Shown: positions 7,701 through 15,409 of the stretch, piece after piece | Layout: each line of letters opens with the position of its first letter | Numbering within the stretch: the first letter of the stretch is position 1 | Source: SMAG-U1939 sp035763125 | GTDB taxonomy: Bacteria > Chloroflexota > Ktedonobacteria > Ktedonobacterales > JADMIN01 | Reading direction: 5' to 3' | Assembly: GCA_035763125.1 (NCBI GenBank) | Contig: DASUBU010000205.1 | Coordinates: forward strand, 1 to 19,564 | DNA length: 19,564 nt | The notes under the pieces: model-generated | The model's database searches: none | The model's input: the letters and a program-made list of their open reading frames with translations, nothing else | What the model was told of the DNA's origin: nothing | Translations under genes and position numbers: made by a program

Positions 7701-9583
7701 CGACTACCGCCTTCAATCTGGCGATCCCGCTGCTCTTTGCGCTGACCGTCAGCGGCGCGTTCTCGGTGGTCGCCGGCGTCACCGGCCGCTGGTGGGCGGG
7801 GTTGGCAGGCGCCTTCGGGCTTGCGATGGTCGGCAACCTGGATGGGCTGTTCCAGGCGATTGGCCAGTGGCGGGCGCTCCTGGCGCACCTGCCGTCGCCG
7901 CCCTTCGACTACTGGGCCAGCAGCCGCGTGATTCCTTACACGATCAACGAGTTCCCATATTGGAGCTTCCTCTACGCGGACCTGCATGCTCACCTGATTG
8001 ATCTGCCGATTGTCGTGCTGCTGGTGGGCTGCGTGGCCTCGCTGGTGAGTGGCGCGCGGCGTGACGGCGGACGCTGGCGCCGCATCGTGCCTACGCTGGC
8101 CGCCGCAGCCCTGGCGTTGGGCGCGTCGTGGTGTACCAACACCTGGGATCTACCGACCTACGCCCTGCTGGTCGTGGTGGCGCTGGCGCTCTGGGCGTTC
8201 CCGGCTGGCCGCGGAGCCACGGGCGAGGGTGAGGGCGTACGCACCACGGTCCTGCAGAGGATCATCCGCACCGTGCGCTGGCCGGCGGTGCGCGGCTTCG
8301 CCGTAGGCGCGTTCGCTGTGCTCGGCGGCTCGTATCTGCTGTACGCGCCGTTTCACGCCAACTTCCAGAGCGCGGTTTCCAGCACGGGACCCGTCACGAC
8401 GCCCACGTCACCGATGCTGTTTGCCACGATTTTCGGCCTGTGGCTCTTCCTGATCGCGAGCTACTTCTTTGTCGAGCTGCGCGACCGCCAGGAAGCCATC
8501 TGGGCGCAAAGCGCCGCCCCGCCGGGCACAGCCACCTCGCGCCTGTGGCTGCTGGCCGGCACCTACTGCCTGGTGCTGGCGCTGGCGTTCCTGGTTAGTG
8601 TGAAGTCGCTCTTACTGTTGCTGCTGGGCCTGGGCCTGTATCTGGCGCTGAACCCGCGCCACCGTCCGGTCAAGCTGCTGACCTATCTTACGCTGCTCGT
8701 CGGGCTGGCCATCGCGCTGGGCGTCGAGCTCATCTACGTCCGCGACTTCCTGGACGGCTCTGACTGGGAGCGCATGAACACGGTCTTCAAGTTCTACTAT
8801 CAGGTCTGGACACTCTTCGCGCTGGGCGGCGGCCTGGCGTTCGCGCAGCTTGCCAGCCGTGTGTTTGGGAGAAGTACGAGCGCGGGCGAGCGTACAGGCC
8901 TGGGCGTCCACCGGACACCCTTACAGCGTGTATCAGGCGCAGAGGGAGCGCGGGCGGCGGGCGTGGGGGTGCTGCGCTCGGTGTGGATCGTGGCGCTGAC
9001 GGCGTTGGTGCTCGGCTGCAGCGTGTTCCTCGTCGAGGGCACGCAGGCCCGGCTGGCCGATCCGGCACTCTGGGCGCGGGTGCAGCCGCCACCGGGTGGC
9101 CTCCAGCCGGCGGGGCTCTCGCTGGACGGCATGGCCTACATGCGCGGCTGGTATCCGGGCGACTACGCGGCGATTACCTGGATGAACGCCCACATCGCCG
9201 GCGACCCCACCATCGTCGAGGCCAGCAGCGGCGTCTACAACTGGCAGGGACGCGTCTCGGTCTATACCGGGCTGCCGGCGGTGGTGCAGGAGCAGCACGA
9301 GTACGAGCAGCGCTACCCGCAGGAGGTCAGCGCGCGCCAGGCAGCGATCGTCGCGTTCTGGAGCACGCCGGACCCCTCTGCCGCGCTCGCCTTCCTGCAC
9401 GAATATGGCGTGCGCTATGTCTATGTCGGTGAGCTGGAGCGCACCTGCTACATCAAACAAGGCGACCAGTGCATGCCGATGGACGGCGCCGCGCTGGCGA
9501 AGTTCTCCGCGCTTCAGCAGCAAGGCATGCTGCGCGTCGTCTACCAGAACCCCGACGTGACGATCTATCAGGTCGCCGGCTAA
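4760..9583 (+). CDS. Fusion membrane protein: PMT-like glycosyltransferase plus Chlor_Arch_YYY (DUF2298) domain
   Basis: This 1607-residue polytopic membrane protein has two modules. Residues about 79-490 resemble GT-C glycosyltransferases of the PMT/GT39 type: a first helix, then HPDE with D109-E110 in the first outer loop, VAHFYAVDT, and KFTRYMLPVF near 461-470. After a low-complexity linker (about 493-545) come a helix and a soluble outer domain (about 576-790, with ASEWIYNHLTPGATL and VYDHPPVWIF). Residues about 795-1607 are a YYY domain: SLPNRVPLLWWL, EKPMEL, DPWFSGGYINYYYYG (I960-G966), INEFPYWSFLYADLHAH (D1074, H1076, H1078), NTWDLPTY, RMNTVFKFYY (R1338) and a C-terminal soluble domain from about 1458. 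The expected substrate is a polyprenyl-phosphate sugar, with transfer outside the membrane; this is inferred from fold only. GTG 4760 has GGAGGAG upstream. It is the first gene of the membrane-protein operon. Confidence 0.9.
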   Translation: MREQRARRSGTWRRTARMRGTARNIAALAGALHGHALPMAAPPRSPATLPDAPVQPFRVAALAPFAARLRGWLARQDATLWALGLIALLALVPRLYGLNWDANNHLHPDERAIVFKAMCLAFPGTPRPAGCDPAYTGPGWFFSPASPLNPHFFAYGTLPQYLLAGVAHLLAWLTTLTHGRFAPAGGGAWDDFDHFTLIGRVLSALFDAGSVLLAGLLARRLAGRWAGLLAAAFVATTAFEVQVAHFYAVDTLLLFFVLLTLLGCVALAQGPREAAPAGTGADADVEDARWHRRAAGYGNAWRWGLLTGLGCGLAFAVKVSAAPLLAPVAVALALRIRRRGLDEAALALLAVAAMGIFAFLVTSPYALIDWPSFRQQVTEQTMLSQGTLDYPYVRQFAGTTPFVYQISQMLRYDMGWPLGLLGLAGFGWAAAQLWRRLNTDWAIVVVWLVAYFAVIGGAYMKFTRYMLPVFAPLTVCGAAALVALAAWGTRRLGEFTRTTQRADREGRGENAAGALHSRVPVGKLPLIVRAVRDPLGSDAAARLTRRFGADWWRWACAGLGGVVLASSLVLTLALVNIYTTPNTRVQASEWIYNHLTPGATLTSEVWDDPLPILVPPARTDRAGTGYTAAGHPILPGAYPTVGLDLYADDTPDKAQQLATDLAGVQVVVISSQRLLRSIPKLPDRYPMTTRYYELLFSGKLGFHLAAHFDNHPHLLGWTLDDTSADESYSVYDHPPVWIFVKSGAGLNQQQLYAALTSGLTLPAVANRSGAQKSLLLSPANAAADAQSPSFGAQFPADSLPNRVPLLWWLVVVELLGLVSFPLAFSVFPGLRDRGWGFAKLLGLLALAWAVWLPASVRLLPFDGSVVTVAFALLAGAGGVVGWWRRRTLWAFVRARWRLLVAGEVAFLVAFLFFTWIRALDPDLWHIWRGGEKPMELAYLDAILRSRYMPPYDPWFSGGYINYYYYGQFLVAVLIKLTGIAPTTAFNLAIPLLFALTVSGAFSVVAGVTGRWWAGLAGAFGLAMVGNLDGLFQAIGQWRALLAHLPSPPFDYWASSRVIPYTINEFPYWSFLYADLHAHLIDLPIVVLLVGCVASLVSGARRDGGRWRRIVPTLAAAALALGASWCTNTWDLPTYALLVVVALALWAFPAGRGATGEGEGVRTTVLQRIIRTVRWPAVRGFAVGAFAVLGGSYLLYAPFHANFQSAVSSTGPVTTPTSPMLFATIFGLWLFLIASYFFVELRDRQEAIWAQSAAPPGTATSRLWLLAGTYCLVLALAFLVSVKSLLLLLLGLGLYLALNPRHRPVKLLTYLTLLVGLAIALGVELIYVRDFLDGSDWERMNTVFKFYYQVWTLFALGGGLAFAQLASRVFGRSTSAGERTGLGVHRTPLQRVSGAEGARAAGVGVLRSVWIVALTALVLGCSVFLVEGTQARLADPALWARVQPPPGGLQPAGLSLDGMAYMRGWYPGDYAAITWMNAHIAGDPTIVEASSGVYNWQGRVSVYTGLPAVVQEQHEYEQRYPQEVSARQAAIVAFWSTPDPSAALAFLHEYGVRYVYVGELERTCYIKQGDQCMPMDGAALAKFSALQQQGMLRVVYQNPDVTIYQVAG
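9131..9203 (+). repeat. 73-nt tract identical to 12030-12102 (copy A)
   Basis: This stretch encodes MAYMRGWYPGDYAAITWMN and onwards at the beginning of the C-terminal soluble domain of the first YYY gene. It matches 12030-12102 in the second YYY gene base for base. The codons just outside already differ (GACGGC against GATGGT on the left). Silent positions are identical inside and diverged outside, which suggests recent gene conversion or recombination. Confidence 0.9.
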
Positions 9584-9599
9584 GGCCGGTCAGGGACAC

Positions 9600-9632
9600 C
9601 TCCGATGGTACTCCGATGGTACTCCGATGGTA
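9600..9632 (+). repeat. Tandem 11-bp repeat (3 copies) between the first two YYY genes
   Basis: CTCCGATGGTA is repeated three times perfectly and head to tail, starting 16 nt after the stop codon of the first YYY gene. The rest of the 131-nt gap is AT-richer than its surroundings. It holds a possible -10 (TAGAAT, 9655-9660, with no good -35) and an AAGGAG at 9671-9676. The 11-bp period is about one helical turn, so a protein-binding array is conceivable; replication slippage is the simpler explanation. Confidence 0.85.
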
Positions 9633-9716
9633 CTATGCACTGCTGCAGAATAGGTAGAATTGCGTAGAGAAAGGAGTGCGACTGAGCAATGACCGATGCA
9701 TAGGTAGGGGCAGGAC

Positions 9717-12491
9717 GTGGGGCTGGAGTCGAGACAATCCGACGCGGGCAAGACTGACGACGCAGCGCGTGCCACTGCCCACGCCGCCAGGCGATGGGCG
9801 ATGCTGAGCGGCGGGGCGAGTGTGGTTATCCTGCTCGTAGTTGGTGGGATGTTCGCCATTCTCGCGCTACGGCACAGCGGCCTCCACGCCTTTCTTAGCG
9901 GCACCGCCAAGAGCATCGGTCCCTCGCCGCTCTCGGCTCGTGCCCAGGCTGCCGACGCGCATGCGCTGCCGCTCGGCGTCGAGTATCCTGGCGACAGTCT
10001 GCCGAATCGCATCCCGCTGATCTGGTGGCTGCTGGCGGTCGAGCTGCTGGGGCTGATCAGCTTCCCGCTCGCCTATGTGGCCCTGCCGGGTCTGCGCGAC
10101 CGCGGCTGGGGCCTTGCCAAGATGCTCGGTCTGCTGCTGCTCAGCTATCTGGTCTGGCTGCCGGCGAGTCTCGGCTGGCTACCCTTTGAGCGCTGGGCCG
10201 TCTATGCCGCGCTGGGCGTGGTTGTCATGATGAGCGCCGCCCTGGCGTGGTGGCGGCGCGGCGAGCTGGTGGCGTTCTTGCGCGCGCGCTGGCGGCTGCT
10301 CGCGCTGACTGAAGGCGTCTTCGTCGCTGCGTTCCTGCTGCTCGCCTGGATCCGCGCTCAGGACCCCAGCCTCTTCTACTTCAACTTCTCTGGCGAGAAG
10401 CCCTTCGAGCTCTCGATGCTCAACGGCTTGCTGCGGAGCCGCACACTGCCGCCGCTCGACCCCTGGTTCGCTGGGCAGGCCATCAACTACTACTACTATG
10501 GCCTTTACCTGGTTGCTGTGTTGATCAAGCTGACCGGTGTGGCGCCGACCACTGCCTTCAATCTCGCCCTGGCGCTGTTCTTCGCCGTCTGCGCCACCGC
10601 TGCCTTCTCAGTCGTCGGGAGCCTCATCCGGCGCTGGTGGGCCGGGCTGATCGGCGCTTTCGCCTTCCTCGGCGTCTGTAATCTCGACGCCGCCAATCAG
10701 GAGCTTCACCGTCTGGTAGCAGCGCTCACGGGTCAGCACGTCCCGGCCTTCGACTACTTCGCCAGCTCGCGGGTGCAGGGAGTGATCGAATTCCCGTATT
10801 GGAGCTTCATCTTTGGCGACCTGCACCCACATGTCATGGATCTCGTGCTGACGACGCTGCTCCTGGCGTGCTGCGCCTCGCTGCTCCTTGCCTCTCGCAC
10901 ACGCTCACGGCCCGCGCTCTCCACGCTGGCCCTCGTCGCTCTGACCTTGGGCGCCATCTGGTGTACGAACACCTGGGACTACCCGAGTTTCGCGCTGCTC
11001 TTCGCGGTGACACTGGCGCTGCCGCTGCTGCCGTCTGTTTCGCAAGGCGAGGGCGAGCGCAACAGGCCTCTACAGGTGGGAGAGGACGTACGCGGAAAGG
11101 TCTCACAGGCTGGCAAGGGCGATACGCCCGTCACCTGGGGGGCAACGCTGCGGGCGCTCTCGTGGCGGCAGGTCATCGGCTATGCACTGAGCGTGGGCGT
11201 TCCACTTGCCCTCTCGTACGTGCTGTACCTACCCTTCCACCGCCAGTTCCAGGCCGTCAGTGAAGGCATCGGGCGGGTGCGCCAGGGCACACCGGTGAGT
11301 GTCTTTCTCATTGTCTTCGGTGTCTTCCTCTTCGTCGCCGTCAGCTACTTCGGCGTCGAGTTCTACGAGCGCTGGCGTGTGCCGGGCACGCGGCTCCTCG
11401 CGCGAGCGGGGCTGCCGGCCGGCGCGCTGCCCTGGCTGCTCGCGCTTGGCGCGGCGCTGGTGCTGGCGCTGGCCGCCCGTGTCAGCCTCGCTGCGGCGCT
11501 AGCTGTGCTGCTGGCCGCCGGTCTGTACCTGGCGCTCGATCTGCGTCACTCAGCGGTCAAGCGCTTCACCTACGTCTTGCTGCTGCTCGGCCTGGCCATC
11601 GCGCTCGGCGTGGAGTTGATCTACGTCAAGGACTTCCTGGCGCTGACCACCCACCGGCGCATGAACACCGTCTTCAAGTTCTACTATCAGGTCTGGCTGC
11701 TCTTCGCCTTCGGCACGGCACTGGCCTTCTGCGAGCTGGTCGGGCGCGTGGGGGCGCGCGCCTGGCGGATCAGCGCGCGGGATGTGGCGCGGGCGATGCG
11801 CGCTCCGGTCTCGCCGCCGCGGCTGGCCCAGGGCGCCTGGATCGCCGTGCTGGCGCTGCTGCTGGCAGCTTCCTCGGTCTTCCTGGTCGCCGGCACCGCC
11901 GACCGCCTCGCCGATCCCACGCGCTGGGCTGTTACCGGCGCTGCCGATCACCTTGTCAATTCTACGCACTGGGCCGCCGCCGTGCCGCCGCCAGGCGGGT
12001 TGAAGCCGGCGGGTCTCTCGCTGGATGGTATGGCCTACATGCGCGGCTGGTATCCGGGCGACTACGCGGCGATTACCTGGATGAACGCCCACATCGCCGG
12101 CGGCCCCACCATCGTTGAGGCGGCGGAATATCAGCCGTACCGCTATTTCGGCCGCGTCTCGGCCTATACAGGCCTGCCCACCGTTATCGGCTGGGGACAT
12201 CATGAGGAGCAGTGGCACCCATCCGCCGAGGCCCGGGCCCGCTTGAACGATGTCCAGGCCTTCTGGGGCACCCCCGATCCAGCCGCCGCGCTCGCCTTTC
12301 TGCGCCACTACGGCGTCCGTTATGTCTATCTTGGGCAGCAGGAGCGCTCGTGTTATATGCTCTCATCTGATCACTCCTGTGTGCCGATGAATGGGCCAGC
12401 GCTGGCAAAGCTGGACACACTGGAACAATCGGGGGTCTTGCGCGTCGTGTATAGCAGTATGGATACCGTGATCTATGAGGTGAGCGGCTGA
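9717..12491 (+). CDS. Chlor_Arch_YYY (DUF2298) membrane protein, stand-alone
   Basis: This 924-residue polytopic membrane protein is homologous to the second half of the preceding fusion. The order is: a polar N-terminus with one helix (about 32-50), a short outer segment, then SLPNRIPLIWWL, EKPFEL, DPWFAGQAINYYYYG (I256-G262), IEFPYWSFIFGDLHPH (D368, H370, H372), NTWDYPSF, ELIYVKDF, RMNTVFKFYYQVW (R648), and a C-terminal soluble outer domain from about 772. Function is unassigned; a GT-C-like role in surface glycosylation is inferred. The start is GTG 9717, with GTAGGGG 6 nt upstream; a later ATG at 9801 would remove part of the polar N-terminus. A Lys/Gly-rich linker (PSVSQGEGERNRPLQ region) lies after the TNTWDYPSF helix, where the other two copies also vary. 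The stop overlaps the next start by 1 nt. Confidence 0.9.
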   Translation: MGLESRQSDAGKTDDAARATAHAARRWAMLSGGASVVILLVVGGMFAILALRHSGLHAFLSGTAKSIGPSPLSARAQAADAHALPLGVEYPGDSLPNRIPLIWWLLAVELLGLISFPLAYVALPGLRDRGWGLAKMLGLLLLSYLVWLPASLGWLPFERWAVYAALGVVVMMSAALAWWRRGELVAFLRARWRLLALTEGVFVAAFLLLAWIRAQDPSLFYFNFSGEKPFELSMLNGLLRSRTLPPLDPWFAGQAINYYYYGLYLVAVLIKLTGVAPTTAFNLALALFFAVCATAAFSVVGSLIRRWWAGLIGAFAFLGVCNLDAANQELHRLVAALTGQHVPAFDYFASSRVQGVIEFPYWSFIFGDLHPHVMDLVLTTLLLACCASLLLASRTRSRPALSTLALVALTLGAIWCTNTWDYPSFALLFAVTLALPLLPSVSQGEGERNRPLQVGEDVRGKVSQAGKGDTPVTWGATLRALSWRQVIGYALSVGVPLALSYVLYLPFHRQFQAVSEGIGRVRQGTPVSVFLIVFGVFLFVAVSYFGVEFYERWRVPGTRLLARAGLPAGALPWLLALGAALVLALAARVSLAAALAVLLAAGLYLALDLRHSAVKRFTYVLLLLGLAIALGVELIYVKDFLALTTHRRMNTVFKFYYQVWLLFAFGTALAFCELVGRVGARAWRISARDVARAMRAPVSPPRLAQGAWIAVLALLLAASSVFLVAGTADRLADPTRWAVTGAADHLVNSTHWAAAVPPPGGLKPAGLSLDGMAYMRGWYPGDYAAITWMNAHIAGGPTIVEAAEYQPYRYFGRVSAYTGLPTVIGWGHHEEQWHPSAEARARLNDVQAFWGTPDPAAALAFLRHYGVRYVYLGQQERSCYMLSSDHSCVPMNGPALAKLDTLEQSGVLRVVYSSMDTVIYEVSG
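12030..12102 (+). repeat. 73-nt tract identical to 9131-9203 (copy B)
   Basis: This is the second member of the perfect 73-nt repeat shared by the first two YYY genes, in the same reading frame and the same place in the C-terminal domain. The third YYY gene has a recognisable protein match here (GTAYMR) but no DNA identity of this kind. Confidence 0.9.
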
Positions 12492-15385
12492 TGGGTGAGC
12501 TGGTGCTCTGGTGGCTGGCGGCGGAGCTTGTTGGCCTGGCCGCGCTGCCACTGGCCGCCGTGCTCTTCGCCAATCTGCCCGATCGCGGCTGGGCGCTGAG
12601 CAAGCCGTTGGGGCTGCTGGTCGTGGGCTGGCTGCTCTGGTTTCCGCTGGCGGTCGTCTCGGCGCTGCCCTACTCCGCGGCCTGGATCGTCGGCGTGTTC
12701 GTGCTCTTTGCCGTCGGAAACGCCGCGCTGTTGTGGCGTCATCCGCCGCTGCGCCAGACATTGCGCCGCCTCGTCACGCGCGAGCGGGCGCATCTGCTCG
12801 TCTCGGAGATGCTCTTTGCCGCTGCCTTCGCCTTCATGGGCTGGTTCCGCTCGTTCACACCCGATGTGAAGGACACCGAGAAGTTCATGGATGTGGCGTT
12901 CATCAGCGCGCTGTGGCGCGCACCGCACCTGCCGGCGCCCGACCCGTGGCTCAGCGGCCAGCCGATCAACTACTACTACTTCGGCCACTTCCTGATTGCC
13001 TCGCTCGCCAAGATGCTCGCCGCACAGCCGGCGGTTGCCTTCAACTGCGGCATCGCGCTGGTCTTCGCGCTGACCGCGACGGCCGTCTTCGGCGTCGCCT
13101 CGGCGATCTACGCCGCCGCGCGTCCCGCTGGCCCGGACCGGCTGCGCCGCGCGATTCCCGTCGGCGTCGCCTCGCTGCTGCTGGTGCTGGTGCTCGGCAA
13201 TCTCGCCGGCGCGCAGCAATGGTGGACGCAAGCGCTGGCCGCCGTGCAGTCCAACCCCAAGGCGTACTCCAGTCCGTGGGCGTGGTGGCTACATCGCGAC
13301 CTTTGGCAGACGTACTTCTACTGGCCGCCCTCGCGCGTGATCCCCAACACGATCAACGAATTCCCGGCGTTTAGCTTCGTGCTGGCGGATCTGCATGCCC
13401 ATATCCTCGCGCTGCCCTTCGCGGCGCTGGCCGTCGGCATCGCCGCCAATCTGCTGCTGTCGCGGGGCGAGGGACTGCGCGCCTTCGGCCGTGGCGGCCT
13501 GGGGGTGCTGGCGTTGCTCGCCACGGCGGTCGCGCTCGGTGGCCTCTACGCTCTCAACGGCTGGGATCTGCCCACCTACCTCGGGCTGGCGCTGCTGGCC
13601 CTCGCGCTGCAGCAGTGGATCGCCCACGGCCGGCGCTGGAGCACGCTCTTCGCGCTGGATACGCTCGCCGCGGGTGCCGTGCTGGCGACGCTCTGCGTCG
13701 CGCTGTACCTGCCCTTCTACGCCGGCTTCGTCTCGCCGCAGCAGGGCTTCGGCCTCGTCCCCGCCACCGACCGCTCGCCAATCGGCGACGAGCTCCTGAT
13801 CTACGGCCTCTACGCCTTCATCTTCTTCTCGCTGCTGGCGGTGTGGCTCTCGCGCTGGGCAGCCGGCGTCCTCCAGGCGCGGGCGGAGGACGCGCCGCCG
13901 GGAAGCACCTGGGCGGCGCTGCGCGCCGTCGAGCGGCCGGCGGCCCGTCTGGCCGTAGGAGTCGTCCTTGGCGGGCTGCTGCTGCTGACGGTGGCGACGC
14001 GCGGCGGCACGCTCTGGACGTTGCTGTGGTGCCTGCTCATCATCGCGGCCTGCGCGCTGCTGGCGCGCGAGCGGCTGGTGCTGCCGGCGAATGAAGTGAG
14101 TGTCGAGGCCCCACCCCCCGTCCTCCTCTCCCCTGGGGAGCGGGGGCGGCGCAGCAGCGGCGGGGAGGAGGAGGCTCCCACTGCGCACCAGCGCACACCC
14201 TGGCCGGAGGAGCGTGCACGCCGCGCCGAGCTGTTCGTGCTCTGCCTGCTGGCGACGGCGGCGGCGCTGGTGGCGGTCTGCGAGCTGGTATTCCTGCGCG
14301 ACATCTTCGGCACCCGCATGAACACCGTCTTCAAGCTCTACTTCCAGGCCTGGCTGTTGCTGGGTATCGCGGGCGGGCCGGCGCTGGTCTGGGTGGTCGG
14401 TGCGGTGCGGCGCGTGCTGGCGCGGGTAATGCCAGGCGAGGCATGGATGCCGGCGCATCCGGCGCGCTCCGCATCACCAGAGACGGCACTGGCGTTCGCT
14501 GGCGGCGCATCGGGTGGGCTGGCGACCGCGGCCCACGGGCCGCAGCGCGCGTTCAACCTGCACGCGCACCTGATGGGGACGCCGTCCAGCGGCGCCTCGG
14601 CGCAAGCGGGGGCCAACGACGACGCGGACGAGGACGCGGACGACGCAGCAGCCGAGACCGAGGATAACGAGACAGACAACGTAGCAGCCGTCCCCCGGCC
14701 GTCCCCCGGTTCCCAAGCGCGCCTCGCTCCCCACACAGGTCGCTGGCACGCGAATTTCCCAGCAGGATTGCGGTGGGCCGCGGCAGGGAGTATGCTGGCC
14801 TGGATGGCGGCACTGGCCGTGCTGGCCTGCGCGGCGCTCGTCTTCCCAGTGCTGGCGGCGTCGAATCAGACGCAGAACTTCACACCGCCGCACTCGCTGG
14901 ACGGCACCGCCTACATGCGCACGGACCCGACCTTCGTGCCGGCCGACTGTCAGACGGTGGGCGCCGGCAGCAACACCCACGACGACGAGGCGATTGCCTG
15001 GCTCAACACGCACATCGCGGGGCAGCCGGTAATCCTGGAGGCGCCGGGCTGCGAGTGGAGCCACTACAGCCGCGTCTCGGCCTTCACGGGGCTGCCGACG
15101 CTGCTCGGCTGGCCGGGCGGGCACGAGGGCGAGTGGCGCGCGGGCTGGGTGGCGCGTACCGGCCAGTACACGATCTTCGACGAGCGGCTGGCCGCCATCA
15201 ACGCCATCTACACCACGACCGATTCGCACGCGGTGCTGGCGCTGCTGCGGCAGTACCATGTGCGGCTGGTCTACGTGGGGGTGGCCGAGCGTAACCTCTA
15301 TGCGAAGGCCGACCTGGACCGTTTCCGCACGTTCTTGCAGCCGCTCTATGATCGCGATGGAGTCACTATCTACGCAGTACCATAG
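12491..15385 (+). CDS. Chlor_Arch_YYY (DUF2298) membrane protein, stand-alone, divergent copy
   Basis: This 964-residue polytopic membrane protein starts directly in the first YYY helix (MGELVLWWLAAELVGLAALP), without the N-terminal segment of its neighbour. Conserved points are EKFMDVA, DPWLSGQPINYYYFG (I159-G165, the fourth Tyr replaced by Phe), INEFPAFSFVLADLHAH (D300, H302, H304), NGWDLPTY, RMNTVFKLYFQAW (R609), and the C-terminal soluble domain from about 800. Two lineage-type inserts stand out. One is a Pro/Gly/Glu stretch coded by an inverted repeat (14122-14174). The other is a strongly acidic linker (about 650-750, NDDADEDADDAAAETEDN) before the last helix. ATG 12491 overlaps the previous TGA by one base, and GAGGTGA (12477-12483) is well placed, so translation is probably coupled. 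Function is inferred as for the other copies. Confidence 0.9.
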   Translation: MGELVLWWLAAELVGLAALPLAAVLFANLPDRGWALSKPLGLLVVGWLLWFPLAVVSALPYSAAWIVGVFVLFAVGNAALLWRHPPLRQTLRRLVTRERAHLLVSEMLFAAAFAFMGWFRSFTPDVKDTEKFMDVAFISALWRAPHLPAPDPWLSGQPINYYYFGHFLIASLAKMLAAQPAVAFNCGIALVFALTATAVFGVASAIYAAARPAGPDRLRRAIPVGVASLLLVLVLGNLAGAQQWWTQALAAVQSNPKAYSSPWAWWLHRDLWQTYFYWPPSRVIPNTINEFPAFSFVLADLHAHILALPFAALAVGIAANLLLSRGEGLRAFGRGGLGVLALLATAVALGGLYALNGWDLPTYLGLALLALALQQWIAHGRRWSTLFALDTLAAGAVLATLCVALYLPFYAGFVSPQQGFGLVPATDRSPIGDELLIYGLYAFIFFSLLAVWLSRWAAGVLQARAEDAPPGSTWAALRAVERPAARLAVGVVLGGLLLLTVATRGGTLWTLLWCLLIIAACALLARERLVLPANEVSVEAPPPVLLSPGERGRRSSGGEEEAPTAHQRTPWPEERARRAELFVLCLLATAAALVAVCELVFLRDIFGTRMNTVFKLYFQAWLLLGIAGGPALVWVVGAVRRVLARVMPGEAWMPAHPARSASPETALAFAGGASGGLATAAHGPQRAFNLHAHLMGTPSSGASAQAGANDDADEDADDAAAETEDNETDNVAAVPRPSPGSQARLAPHTGRWHANFPAGLRWAAAGSMLAWMAALAVLACAALVFPVLAASNQTQNFTPPHSLDGTAYMRTDPTFVPADCQTVGAGSNTHDDEAIAWLNTHIAGQPVILEAPGCEWSHYSRVSAFTGLPTLLGWPGGHEGEWRAGWVARTGQYTIFDERLAAINAIYTTTDSHAVLALLRQYHVRLVYVGVAERNLYAKADLDRFRTFLQPLYDRDGVTIYAVP
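14122..14174 (+). repeat. GC-rich inverted repeat embedded in frame in the third YYY gene
   Basis: CCTCCTCTCCCC (14122-14133) is an imperfect inverted match to GGGGAGGAGGAGG (14162-14174), differing by one inserted base. Inside it, CTCCCC-T-GGGGAG (14128-14140) is itself palindromic. The piece is translated as a Pro/Gly/Arg/Glu linker between membrane segments. It looks like a REP-like palindromic element that landed in a tolerant loop; no second full copy is visible in the window. Confidence 0.55.
14688..14709 (+). repeat. Tandem 11-bp duplication in the acidic linker of the third YYY gene
   Basis: CCGTCCCCCGG occurs twice head to tail (14688-14698 and 14699-14709). Because 11 is not a multiple of three, the duplication must have been balanced by another indel, which fits a linker under little constraint. 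Confidence 0.75.
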
Positions 15386-15409
15386 CGGTTAGTTCTTGAG
15401 GGTGGACGC

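Noticed and set aside
9689..9703. Four-codon mini-ORF (MTDA) after AAGGAG in the leader of the second YYY gene
   Set aside because: It is not in frame with the gene, the spacing to AAGGAG is long (12 nt), and no attenuator-like codon run or hairpin set is visible. It is probably chance.
13289..14458. 389-codon minus-strand frame antisense to the third YYY gene
   Set aside because: It has the same Arg/Gln-rich shadow composition and no ribosome site or recognisable motif. The same applies to the minus-strand frames at 6011-7117, 4499-5632, 12473-13231 and 11550-12308.
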